DNA from: Bordetella parapertussis | Lineage (GTDB): Bacteria; Pseudomonadota; Gammaproteobacteria; Burkholderiales; Burkholderiaceae_B | Direction: 5' to 3' | Length of the DNA: 64,000 nt | Assembly: GCA_945897365.1 (NCBI GenBank) | Contig: CAMDFD010000006.1 | Span: 101,174 to 165,173 of the forward strand | Part shown: positions 1 to 8,091 of the stretch, one piece after another | How the letters are laid out: each line of letters opens with the position of its first letter | How positions within the stretch are numbered: the first letter of the stretch is position 1 | Notes under the pieces: model-generated | Told to the model about the DNA's origin: nothing | What the model saw: the letters and a program-made list of their open reading frames with translations, nothing else | Database searches by the model: none | Made by a program: the position numbers and the translations under genes

Positions 1-627
1 AAGGCGCATCCCAACGTCTTGGTGATGGTCGATGATATGTACGAAAAGCTGTTGTTTGACGGTGCAAAATTTGCAACCTTGGCACAGGTGGCACCAGAGA
101 TCGCGGACCGTGTATTGACGGTCAACGGCGTTTCAAAAGCCTATTGCATGACGGGTTGGCGTATTGGATATGGGCACGGACCGAGCTGGTTGATTGGTGC
201 GATGTCGGCGATTCAGTCCCAGTCGACCTCTAATCCTTCCTCAATCAGTCAGGCGGCTGCGTTAGAGGCGTTGGACGGTCCGCAAGGTTTTATCGCTGAT
301 CACAATGTCGTGTTCGAGCGCCGCAGAGACATGGTCGTTCATATGCTCAATGATTGCGAGGGCGTGACATGCCTCAAACCGCAAGGAGCGTTTTACGTCT
401 ATCCGAGTTGCGCAGGCACGCTTGGTAAGACCACACCCAAAGGCGTCAAAATCAATAGTGATTTTGACTTTGCCAATGCTTTGCTTGATGAAAAACTGGT
501 CGCAGTCGTTCCAGGTTCAGCATTTGGTCTCGCGCCATATTTCAGGATTTCTTATGCAACATCGGATGATGTGTTGAAAGATGCTTGCGAACGCATCAAG
601 GCTTTCTGCGCTTCTTTACGCGCCTAA
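1..627 (+). CDS. PLP-dependent aminotransferase, class I/II (3' part only)
   Basis: The gene runs in from outside the window; 208 C-terminal residues are visible from base 1 in frame 1. It is a fold-type I aminotransferase of the aspartate-aminotransferase family. The motif VSKAYCMTGWRIGY contains the Schiff-base lysine (codon 136-138), followed by the family-typical Q-S-S-T-S-N-P segment and a C-terminal arginine-containing FRISYATSDD stretch that would bind the substrate carboxylate. The exact substrate cannot be read from this part; aspartate or a broad specificity is usual for the group. A GC-rich inverted repeat follows the stop codon. The downstream gene is convergent. Confidence 0.9.
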   Translation, partial: KAHPNVLVMVDDMYEKLLFDGAKFATLAQVAPEIADRVLTVNGVSKAYCMTGWRIGYGHGPSWLIGAMSAIQSQSTSNPSSISQAAALEALDGPQGFIADHNVVFERRRDMVVHMLNDCEGVTCLKPQGAFYVYPSCAGTLGKTTPKGVKINSDFDFANALLDEKLVAVVPGSAFGLAPYFRISYATSDDVLKDACERIKAFCASLRA

Positions 628-637
628 GCAGGTTTGT

Positions 638-1264
638 TCATGACTGACGTGGGGGCTTGAAAGCCCCCATTTCTTCGAGCATCTCCTGCAGTAAATCCAG
701 GCGCAAGCGTGGACTGTCCATGGAGAGCAAGTGCGCTTTTTGCGCAGAAGGAATGTTGAGTAATTCAGCCCAGCGATTGGCAACCCAACCGCAGTCGTTG
801 AGGCGATAGGGGGCAAGAAAGGGACGATCATCGCTTTCGATATTTTGCTCCTCAAACGATGTAATGAGTCGCGCGAGCGCCTGCGATGTCGGTGTCAGCT
901 CTGGCGGAATATCGATCTTTGGATCCGCATCAATCAATTCAATGTTGGCGGACCAGGCGCCATTCGGTGCAAGAGTACGCTCAAGAATCTTGAAACGTTG
1001 TCCACCCCGACAGCGCAGCATATACAAGCTTGGTTGGACCGCATCAAACTCGATAATGTGCGCCAGTGTGCCTATATCCGCAAACTCAACCTCTTTGCCT
1101 GGAATCCGAACCTCGGGCCCCTCGGTTAGCGCGATCACGCCAAACGGGGTTTGTTGCTTAAAACATGCTTTGGTCATGTCGAGGTAGCGCACTTCGAAAA
1201 TTTTGAGCGCTAATAGTCCTTCGGGAAAAAGCGTGGACCCAAGAGGAAAAAGTGGGATATTCAT
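638..1264 (-). CDS. LON-substrate-binding-domain protein
   Basis: 208 residues matching the N-terminal (substrate-binding, PUA-like) domain of Lon protease, starting MNIPLFPLGSTLFPEG, with IFEVRYLDM and FGVIALTEG as typical landmarks. There is no AAA+ or protease domain, so this is the stand-alone LonN-type protein found in many proteobacteria and not a protease. Its biochemical role is not established. It is convergent with the upstream aminotransferase and co-directional with arfB, 42 bases away, so the two may be cotranscribed. Confidence 0.85.
   Translation of the reverse strand: MNIPLFPLGSTLFPEGLLALKIFEVRYLDMTKACFKQQTPFGVIALTEGPEVRIPGKEVEFADIGTLAHIIEFDAVQPSLYMLRCRGGQRFKILERTLAPNGAWSANIELIDADPKIDIPPELTPTSQALARLITSFEEQNIESDDRPFLAPYRLNDCGWVANRWAELLNIPSAQKAHLLSMDSPRLRLDLLQEMLEEMGAFKPPRQS
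650..676 (+). terminator. Candidate rho-independent terminator of the aminotransferase gene
   Basis: A perfect inverted repeat, TGGGGGCTT-GA-AAGCCCCCA, spans 650-669 and is followed by a short pyrimidine-rich run (TTTCTTC). It lies 23 bases after the aminotransferase stop codon and inside the last codons of the convergent LON-domain gene. The T run is weak, so termination efficiency is uncertain. Confidence 0.5.
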
Positions 1265-1306
1265 CTGTTTGACTCATGGTTGGATGCGATCATGATCATC
1301 ATCCTG

Positions 1307-1711
1307 TTAAAGGGTGGATTTCCCACGGAGTGCCTTGGTTTCTGAGTGTTTCCGTTTTGTTTCGAGCCGTCGCTGGCGTGAACCAAAACTGGGTTTTGTG
1401 GCATGCCGTGTTTTGGGTGGGCGTGCAACGCTGTTGACCAATTCGTTGAGTCGGGCGAACGCATCCATACGGTTGAGTTCTTGGCTGCGGTGGGATTGTG
1501 CCTTGATCACGATGGCACCGTCCCGCGTGATGCGCGAGTCCTTAAGCGCGAGTAGCCGTACTTTGACGTCGGCGGGCAAACTTGAATGAGGAATATGAAA
1601 GCGCAGGTGAATCGCACTCGAAACCTTGTTGACATTCTGCCCACCCGCGCCTTGCGAACGCATGGCGGAGACTTCGACTTCAGATTCGGAAACAGACAGA
1701 GGGGGGAGCAT
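1307..1711 (-). CDS. arfB: Alternative ribosome-rescue factor ArfB (peptidyl-tRNA hydrolase)
   Basis: 134 residues with a release-factor-like catalytic domain. The GGQ loop is in RSQGAGGQNVNKVSSAIHL near residues 19-37; this loop hydrolyses peptidyl-tRNA. The C-terminus is a basic tail rich in K and R (about residues 98-134), which in ArfB/YaeJ inserts into the empty mRNA channel of stalled ribosomes. Length and organisation match the family (about 140 residues). It is divergent from the small basic protein gene that starts at 1771. Confidence 0.93.
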   Translation of the reverse strand: MLPPLSVSESEVEVSAMRSQGAGGQNVNKVSSAIHLRFHIPHSSLPADVKVRLLALKDSRITRDGAIVIKAQSHRSQELNRMDAFARLNELVNSVARPPKTRHATKPSFGSRQRRLETKRKHSETKALRGKSTL

Positions 1712-1770
1712 TGGGTTTTTTTTCGATAGGCATGTACACTAGTTTATCGTTAATTTATCGGGGAAATATC

Positions 1771-1920
1771 ATGGCCAAAGGTCAACAAAAGTCCAGCAAA
1801 GAAGCTAAAAAACCCAAAAAAGATACTTCGACACCTAAACCCGCATCTGGGTTAAGCGAACCGGTGCGTTCGACGGTCGTTAATACTGTTTACACCAAGC
1901 TTAAGCAAAAAGATCGTTGA
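1771..1920 (+). CDS. Small lysine-rich protein of unknown function (49 aa)
   Basis: The ATG at 1771 is preceded by a purine-rich GGGGAAA box at suitable spacing, so it is preferred over an upstream in-frame start at 1711. The 49-residue product begins MAKGQQKSSKEAKKPKKD and is strongly basic in its first half, with a less charged end (VVNTVYTKLKQKDR). Short proteins of this MAKGxxKSxKEAKKPK type are widespread in beta- and gammaproteobacteria as conserved hypotheticals; the function is unknown. No membrane segment or signal peptide is seen. Confidence 0.7.
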   Translation: MAKGQQKSSKEAKKPKKDTSTPKPASGLSEPVRSTVVNTVYTKLKQKDR

Positions 1921-1965
1921 TCCTAATTCTGTTGCGTCATTTTTGTTTTAAACGTGGTGAAAGCA

Positions 1966-3990
1966 ATGGCTTCGATCGGTAGAGAGGTGTCTCCGACTGA
2001 TGCGCTAAAAGCGCACAATAAGTTTCAAGAGGCGCTTGCACTGCATCAGCAAGGGCAACTCAAAGAAGCGCGTGCGCTATATGAGCGCACGTTAAAGTGG
2101 CAGCCCAATCATTTCGATGCGCTGCATATGCTCGCGACGATTGCTTACCAAACGGGGCAGCTAGAGCGTGCAGAGATTTTGTTTGTGAAAGCGCTTAAGC
2201 TTGATCCCGAGGCGAGCTTTGCACTCAATAATTTCGCTAATCTTTTGCAGGATCTAAAAAAATATAAATCTTCACTGTCTCATTACGATCGTGCGATCGC
2301 GGTGGATGCAGACTATGTCGAAGCGCACAATAACCGTGGGGATCTGCTGCAGCATATGGGGCGATGGCCAGAGGCATTGAAAAGCTATGACCGTGCGATC
2401 GCTTTGGCTCCTGGCTATGCCCAAGCGCACTTCAATCGCGGCAATGCCTTAGGCGCAGTGGGACGTTTCGAAGAAGCGATCACCAGTTTTGATGCTGCGA
2501 TCAATCTTGTCCCAACCTATGCAGAAGCATTGATGAACAGAGGTAATACCTTCAACGAGCTTGGCCGGCACGCCGAGGCTGTTAAAAGTTTCGATCGCAC
2601 GATCGAATGTGCGCCTCAGATTCCTTACTTACTTGGCACACGCCTGCACGTCAACATGCAGATGTGTGATTGGCGTCATTATCAAGAACGTCTTACCGTT
2701 TTGTTGTCAGCCGTAAAAAATGACGAACCCGCGAGCCTGCCATTCCCGCTTCTTGCACTAACTTCGGATCCGGATGTGCAACTGCGAGCCGCGCAAACTT
2801 GGATTCAGGACAAGCATCCGGGCCCTCAAAAAAGAGTGCCTTTTGCAACGCGCACTAATAAGCAAAGGTTACGGATAGGGTACTTTTCTGCTGATTTTCA
2901 CAATCATCCTGTAGCGCAACTGATTGCAGGTTTGTTCGAAGCGCATGATCGTACCCAATTCGAGGTGTATGCCTTTTCCTCGGGTCCAGACATTCGAGAT
3001 ACGATGCGGCAACGTCTAGAGGCGGGTTTTGAACACTTTTTTGACGTCAGGCAAGAGACGGATGCTCAGCTTGTCGCGCGCGCTAGAGCGCTTGAGATCG
3101 ATATTGCGATTGATCTGAGTGGCTTGACGAAAGATTGCCGCCCAAACGTATTCGCGGCGAGAGTCGCGCCAGTACAAATCAATTATCTGGGTTACCCCGG
3201 CACAATGGGTGCCTCTTACATGGATTACATCCTTGCCGACAAAACGCTCATCACCCCTGAGACTGAGCATTTTTATACGGAAAAAGTAATTTATCTACCG
3301 CATAGTTATCAACCGAATGATCGTAAACGGACCGTATCATCGCATCCGTTCACCCGTTCTGAGCTTGGCTTGCCCGAAGAAAAGTTTGTCTTTTGCTGCT
3401 TTAACAACAATTTCAAAATTACCCCCGAAACATTTGATTGCTGGATGTCGATTTTGCGTGCCGTACCTGATAGCGTTTTGTGGCTTTTGCAGGCAAGCGA
3501 ACACACGGCAAATAACCTTCGCCGAGAGGCGCAGGCGCGTGGCGTGCATCCTGAACGATTGATTTTCGCTCCTAAAGTACCAACAGATCAATACTTGGCA
3601 CGACAACGTTGCGCAGATTTATTTCTGGACTCGTTACCCTATAACGCGCACACCACGACCAGCGATGCTTTATGGGTGGGGTTGCCCGTGTTGACGTGCA
3701 TGGGCCAAGCGTTTGCAAGCCGTGTCGCGGCGAGTTTGTTGCGCGCGGTCGAATTGCCCGAACTCATCACGATGGATGGCGAGGCATTTGTGGTTCGAGC
3801 GATCGAGTTGGCGACTGATCCTGCGCAGCTTCAGTCATTACGTATACGCCTAGAGGAAAACCGCTTGCATGCGCCTTTATTCGATTGCATGCGTCTGGCG
3901 CGCGCGATCGAGGATGCTTATGTTCAAGTCCATGCACGTCGGGTGGCGGGTTTGCCACCCGAGTCTGTCTATATCGCCGACAGAATTTGA
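1966..3990 (+). CDS. TPR-repeat O-GlcNAc transferase-like (SPINDLY-type) glycosyltransferase
   Basis: About 674 residues. Roughly the first 230 are tandem tetratricopeptide repeats (for example AHFNRGNALGAVGRFEEAI). From about residue 300 comes a GT41 catalytic region. Landmarks resembling eukaryotic OGT are GYFSADFHNHPVAQL (candidate catalytic His), FCCFNNNFKITPETFD (candidate UDP-binding Lys) and the C-terminal NAHTTTSDALWVGLPV. It probably adds a sugar to protein substrates in the cytoplasm; donor and target are unknown. The ATG at 1966 has GGTGAAA upstream; a GTG at 1954 is an alternative start. It ends 9 bases before a convergent gene. Confidence 0.88.
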   Translation: MASIGREVSPTDALKAHNKFQEALALHQQGQLKEARALYERTLKWQPNHFDALHMLATIAYQTGQLERAEILFVKALKLDPEASFALNNFANLLQDLKKYKSSLSHYDRAIAVDADYVEAHNNRGDLLQHMGRWPEALKSYDRAIALAPGYAQAHFNRGNALGAVGRFEEAITSFDAAINLVPTYAEALMNRGNTFNELGRHAEAVKSFDRTIECAPQIPYLLGTRLHVNMQMCDWRHYQERLTVLLSAVKNDEPASLPFPLLALTSDPDVQLRAAQTWIQDKHPGPQKRVPFATRTNKQRLRIGYFSADFHNHPVAQLIAGLFEAHDRTQFEVYAFSSGPDIRDTMRQRLEAGFEHFFDVRQETDAQLVARARALEIDIAIDLSGLTKDCRPNVFAARVAPVQINYLGYPGTMGASYMDYILADKTLITPETEHFYTEKVIYLPHSYQPNDRKRTVSSHPFTRSELGLPEEKFVFCCFNNNFKITPETFDCWMSILRAVPDSVLWLLQASEHTANNLRREAQARGVHPERLIFAPKVPTDQYLARQRCADLFLDSLPYNAHTTTSDALWVGLPVLTCMGQAFASRVAASLLRAVELPELITMDGEAFVVRAIELATDPAQLQSLRIRLEENRLHAPLFDCMRLARAIEDAYVQVHARRVAGLPPESVYIADRI

Positions 3991-3999
3991 GGCGAGATC

Positions 4000-4572
4000 T
4001 TAGACTGCTTCAGGAAAAGGGAGTGTTTTGCCTTCTGGAATCGGCTCCTCCCCCAAGCTTAACAACATGGCAATCGTCACATAAGTTCCGCTGACAGCGA
4101 TAAGGTCAACCAGCTGTTGTTCCCCAAGTACTTTCTTGGCATGTTGAAAAAGCTCTTCACTGATCTTGTGATTTTTACTCATGTTCATACAGACGTCATA
4201 CACCGCGTCTTCATCGGGTTGCATGTTGCGGGGACGAATGTTTTGCTTCAGATCATCCGCAACATGCGCGGGCAAATCATGGCGTAAGGCGATGGGGTAA
4301 TGCGCGACCCATTCAACCTGTGAACTCCATAGACGTGCTTGAATCAAAATGGCAAATTCGCTCAGGCGCATCGGGAGCGAGTTATTAAAGCGTAAATAAT
4401 CAAGTAAACGCTTCATGCGATCGGCAAAGATCGGACTTCTCAACATGACGTTGTAAGGACCCGCTAAGCCAAGACTTGAAATATCGAGAATTTCTTGCGC
4501 AAGTCCTCGCGACTCTTGAGGCAAGGTTTCGAGCGTAACTTGAGTAAATCTTTTTTGTTTTGATGATGACAT
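4000..4572 (-). CDS. Carboxymuconolactone decarboxylase (CMD)/AhpD-like family protein
   Basis: 190 residues with the CMD-family core EWVAHYPIALRHDLP and a helical C-terminal half. The CxxC redox pair of AhpD-type members is absent; the only cysteine in this part is in DVCMNMS. A peroxidase-partner role is therefore unlikely, and a decarboxylase/hydrolase-like or binding role fits better. It sits 80 bases after the Bug receptor gene on the same strand, at the end of the amidase-dioxygenase-receptor operon, and may belong to it. The substrate is unknown. Confidence 0.75.
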   Translation of the reverse strand: MSSSKQKRFTQVTLETLPQESRGLAQEILDISSLGLAGPYNVMLRSPIFADRMKRLLDYLRFNNSLPMRLSEFAILIQARLWSSQVEWVAHYPIALRHDLPAHVADDLKQNIRPRNMQPDEDAVYDVCMNMSKNHKISEELFQHAKKVLGEQQLVDLIAVSGTYVTIAMLLSLGEEPIPEGKTLPFPEAV

Positions 4573-4652
4573 GTGAGATCCAAAAGTGAATGGAGCGGTA
4601 TAGGTTCGATGACCTAAAAGGCGAAAAGGCGAAAAGGTTTTATAGCCTCGAT

Positions 4653-5627
4653 TTAACGAATAGAGGTTTGCGTGCGTTGCAGCAATTCTTTGTATTTAGT
4701 GGCATCACTGGCGAGGCGAGCCTTAAACTCGGCAGGTGAAGACGTTTGCACTTCCATTCCCTGCGCCGATAATTTTTCGTAAAACTTTGGAATCGCGCCG
4801 ACCTTTTTAATGGCAGCATTGAGTTTTTCAACGACGGCGACAGGCGTCCCAGCGGGCGCGATCACACCTTGCCATGTATAGGCTTCAAAACCAGGTAATG
4901 TTTGCGCCACAGTCGGCACGTTAGGGGTTGCAGAGCCACGCTTGACCCCCGAGGTTGCAACCAAAACGAGGCGGCCTTCTTTGATGTGTTCGGAATTACC
5001 CACCAGAGAGGTAAACATCATATCGACCCGACCTGCTAAAAGGTCGACCAGAGCTGGACCCGCACCTTTGTAAGGCACATGAACAAGATCGATACCGGAG
5101 GCAACGCGAAACGACTCGCCTGCGAGGTGTTGTGCCGAGCCGTTTCCTGAGGAGGCGAAATTTAACTTACCAGGATTTTTCTTGGCATAGTCGATCAATT
5201 GTTCAACCGTTTTAATGTTTAAGCCTGGCGTCACGAAGAGTCCCAGCGGCTGGATCGTTGTCTGGGACACGGGAGAAAAGTCTTTGACAGGATCATAGGT
5301 TGGCGTATTGTGTAAAAGTGGCGTGATCACAAACGCATTTGTGCCAAAAAGCAAACTGTAGCCATCTGGATTCGCGCGTTTAATTGAGTCTGTGCCAACG
5401 AGCGTACCACCACCCGCCCTGTTTTCAACAATCACGGACTGACCCATGAGCGGTGTCAGTTCTTGAGCAAGCATGCGCGCCACGATATCCGTTGCCCCCC
5501 CTGGAGCATAGGCGACGATCAGTCGAATGGGTTTGTCTGGAAATTGAGCGCTGCTTTGAGCACTCGCGATTGGGCTCAGTAGGATCAAGAAAGACAATAG
5601 GCTGGTGAGGAGATGTCTCATATTCAT
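4653..5627 (-). CDS. Bug/TctC-family periplasmic solute-binding receptor
   Basis: 324 residues with an N-terminal signal peptide (hydrophobic run then PIASAQ) and the family signature FPDKPIRLIVAYAPGGATDI, followed by LAQELTPLMGQSVIVENRAG. Bug receptors bind carboxylates, amides or aromatic acids in the periplasm, and some feed tripartite tricarboxylate transporters. No tctA or tctB membrane genes are visible nearby. The start at 5627 has AGGAT 8 bases upstream and begins 2 bases after the TauD stop, so the two genes are cotranscribed. The ligand is not predictable; the amidase and dioxygenase neighbours suggest an amide or organic acid. Confidence 0.9.
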   Translation of the reverse strand: MNMRHLLTSLLSFLILLSPIASAQSSAQFPDKPIRLIVAYAPGGATDIVARMLAQELTPLMGQSVIVENRAGGGTLVGTDSIKRANPDGYSLLFGTNAFVITPLLHNTPTYDPVKDFSPVSQTTIQPLGLFVTPGLNIKTVEQLIDYAKKNPGKLNFASSGNGSAQHLAGESFRVASGIDLVHVPYKGAGPALVDLLAGRVDMMFTSLVGNSEHIKEGRLVLVATSGVKRGSATPNVPTVAQTLPGFEAYTWQGVIAPAGTPVAVVEKLNAAIKKVGAIPKFYEKLSAQGMEVQTSSPAEFKARLASDATKYKELLQRTQTSIR

Positions 5628-5629
5628 TT

Positions 5630-6538
5630 TTATATCCTTGCATTAAAAAGAAGAGGTTCTTGGGTTCCGCCGGGTCCAAACAAGCGATCTGCCATCACTT
5701 GGCAGCGTTTCATATAGCGATGCTCATCGGGCCCATAATCGGCGACTGCATTGTGCGTGGTGCCGATGTTGTCCCACATCAGGACCGAGTCTTTCTTCCA
5801 GGCGTGGGTATAGAGATATTTTTCCTCAAGCTGACGCGCGAAGAGTTCCTCGAGTATTGCGTCGCTTTCTGCTTGAGGTAAACCATTAATCTCGATGGCA
5901 TAGCCAGGATTCGCATACAACACTTTTTTTCCTGTCAGCGGATGCGTGAGAAAGGCAGGGTGGCGCGCAGGCGGTCGGGCATTTCTTTCTTTTTCACTCA
6001 AGGGCGGACGCGTGCTGCCAGGGCGGGTCCGCATCATGTCCCAAAATTTGTTGAAGTCATGGGTGATGGTCTTGTCGGCGAGTGTGGACTTGAGGTCTTC
6101 GGAGAGATCCTCATAGACCGCGTGCATATTTCTAAATTGTGTCGCACCCAGAGGTTTTCCCTCACGATGAGGAATCGTCGTGCCGTATAAAATATTGGCT
6201 AGAGCGATGACGGGCGCATAAGACATGTCTGTGTGCCATGATTGCCCAGCATCTTTAAGTCCGAGTGGTTGACCCTTCTCAACCATATTTGAAAGAATCA
6301 TCACCTCTGGGAAACCCGGTTCTTGCGCCCGTCCTCCTGGGCTAATATAAAGTTCACCAAAGCTCTGGCTAAAGGCTTTGAGTTGCGCAGTCGTCAAAGA
6401 TTGCTTCGGAAATTCGAGTACGCCATAGCGCCCAAGCGCAAGCAACAGCATATCGGTTTGCGTTGCACTTAATGGTTGTGACAGATCAAGCTCCTCAACG
6501 CGAACACCGAGCGTTTCAGGCATCGGGTTTAATTTCAT
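5630..6538 (-). CDS. TauD/TfdA-family Fe(II)/2-oxoglutarate dioxygenase
   Basis: 302 residues from the ATG at 6538, chosen because TGGAGAC lies 5 bases upstream and because a longer start at 6598 would overlap the amidase gene. The iron-binding facial triad is visible: H102 and D104 in SWHTDMSY and H262 in TTHNAVADY. A basic residue in EHRYMKRC probably binds 2-oxoglutarate. Family members hydroxylate or cleave taurine, aryloxyalkanoates, sulfate esters and related compounds. It lies between amidase and Bug receptor genes in one operon; the substrate is unassigned. Confidence 0.9.
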   Translation of the reverse strand: MKLNPMPETLGVRVEELDLSQPLSATQTDMLLLALGRYGVLEFPKQSLTTAQLKAFSQSFGELYISPGGRAQEPGFPEVMILSNMVEKGQPLGLKDAGQSWHTDMSYAPVIALANILYGTTIPHREGKPLGATQFRNMHAVYEDLSEDLKSTLADKTITHDFNKFWDMMRTRPGSTRPPLSEKERNARPPARHPAFLTHPLTGKKVLYANPGYAIEINGLPQAESDAILEELFARQLEEKYLYTHAWKKDSVLMWDNIGTTHNAVADYGPDEHRYMKRCQVMADRLFGPGGTQEPLLFNARI

Positions 6539-6570
6539 TTTTTGTCTCCATCCATGTCTATCATTCGTTC

Positions 6571-7980
6571 TCAAACACTGGGCCTCGCCTTGTGCCATGA
6601 CGTGTCACGTTGATAGGCATCGGCGATCTTGAGAATCATCGCCTCGTCAAAGGGTTTGCCGACGAGTTGAAAAGCAAGAGGCATCTGTCGGCTTGAAAAA
6701 CCAGCGGGCACGCTCATCGCGGGTAAGCCGAGATAATTGATCGCGCGGTTGGTATAGGTCAATTGACTAATGGACTGAAGCACAGTGTTGAGATCACCCG
6801 TGGTGGTCGCTGCAATGGTGGGCGTGTGCAAGCGAGCGACGGGGATATGCAGCGCGTCACAGCTTCCAAGGCTTGTCGCTAGATATTCCTTGATGTAATC
6901 ATCCCTGGCGCGAAGCGCTTCGACGTACCCAATACCCGTTTGACTAAAGCCGGGTTCGATTCGGGCGCGAACCTGATCGCTATAGTCTTGTGGACGCTGT
7001 TCAAACCATTTTCGATGGACTTGCCCAGCCTCGGCCGTCAAAACAATCGCAGTCATTTCGTGAATGCGCTGCATATTGGGTACCTTGACTTCAACGAACT
7101 CGGCACCGCGTCCTCGCAAGACTTGCAAGCTGGCCTCCAAGGCTGCCGCCATTTCAGGCTCAAGATTTTCACGATAAAAGTCTTGAGGAACGCCGATTCG
7201 AACCCCTCTTAAATCGCCAGTCAGTTTTCTTTCATAGTCTTCGTTGGGTTGTGTTGTGCACCAAGGGTCATCGGGGTTAGGACGACTAATGTGTGTCAAG
7301 ATGCGCGCGCAGTCACGTGCGGACTGCGCCAACGGACCCACGCAGTCCAGGGTGTGAGAAAGGGGAAAGACACCATCGATGCTGACGCGTTTGGACGTCG
7401 GTTTAATGCCAGTGACGCCGCACATAAACGCAGGTTGACGGATCGAGCCGCCCGTGTCGCTGCCAAGCGAACCAAAAACGAGGCGCGCGGCGACGGCGAT
7501 ACCCGAGCCGCTTGATGAGCCGCCGCAGGGATATTCAGGGTTCCATGGATTGAGTCCATGACCATAATGACCATTGAAGCCGGTCGGACTCATGGCGAAC
7601 TCGGCCATGTGCAAGGCGCCTAGGTTGACTTGGCCTGCCGCATCTAAATCATCGATGACCCAGGCGTTTTTCTGAGCGATGTTACCTTGCAGGATTTTTG
7701 AACCCACGTGCATTTCTTTGCCCGCGACTTCAATCAAATCTTTGTGTGCTAGGGGCACACCATGCAAAGAACCCAGCACGAGACCGCTTGCCTGGAGGGC
7801 ATCCAGTGCGCGTGCACGCGCTAATGCTTGCTCATGGTCAATGCGAAAAACGGCATTCAATCTTCGACCTATCGTTTCCAAGCGGTTAAGCGACCAAGTC
7901 GTCAGCTCAACAGACGAAAACGTTTTTTTTGCAATACCGTCTGCAGCGCCGACGAGGTCGAGTTGCTCAAACTGACTCAT
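6571..7980 (-). CDS. Amidase (amidase-signature family)
   Basis: 469 residues from the ATG at 7980, which has AGGAAA 5 bases upstream; a start 13 codons earlier lacks this. The amidase-signature catalytic set is complete: K80 in PLAHKDLIEV, the glycine/serine-rich GGSSSGSG at 153-160 carrying the cis-Ser, and the nucleophile S179 in GSDTGGSIRQPA. These enzymes hydrolyse amides to acids and ammonia; GatA-like aspartyl/glutamyl-tRNA amidation is less likely because no gatC/gatB lies nearby. It is the first gene of a leftward operon with the dioxygenase and Bug receptor. Confidence 0.9.
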   Translation of the reverse strand: MSQFEQLDLVGAADGIAKKTFSSVELTTWSLNRLETIGRRLNAVFRIDHEQALARARALDALQASGLVLGSLHGVPLAHKDLIEVAGKEMHVGSKILQGNIAQKNAWVIDDLDAAGQVNLGALHMAEFAMSPTGFNGHYGHGLNPWNPEYPCGGSSSGSGIAVAARLVFGSLGSDTGGSIRQPAFMCGVTGIKPTSKRVSIDGVFPLSHTLDCVGPLAQSARDCARILTHISRPNPDDPWCTTQPNEDYERKLTGDLRGVRIGVPQDFYRENLEPEMAAALEASLQVLRGRGAEFVEVKVPNMQRIHEMTAIVLTAEAGQVHRKWFEQRPQDYSDQVRARIEPGFSQTGIGYVEALRARDDYIKEYLATSLGSCDALHIPVARLHTPTIAATTTGDLNTVLQSISQLTYTNRAINYLGLPAMSVPAGFSSRQMPLAFQLVGKPFDEAMILKIADAYQRDTSWHKARPSV

Positions 7981-8091
7981 AATATTTCCTGTTGTACGTC
8001 TCAAATTAAGTTTAATCATATCTAAACAACTTTCTTAGCATAACGCCAATCTTGACCTGCGAGCAGCCTATTTCCTCTATGTGGGCGATTC

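Noticed and set aside
2280..2620. Regular repeats in the 5' part of the SPINDLY-like gene
   Set aside because: They encode 34-residue TPR units in frame and are not a CRISPR array or satellite.
4615..4638. Short direct repeat GCGAAAAG in tandem between the CMD and Bug genes
   Set aside because: Only two full 8-base copies are present; too short for a CRISPR or an attachment site.
6539..6598. Longer N-terminus for the TauD-like protein
   Set aside because: It would overlap the amidase gene, while the ATG at 6538 has a good ribosome-binding site and family-like length.
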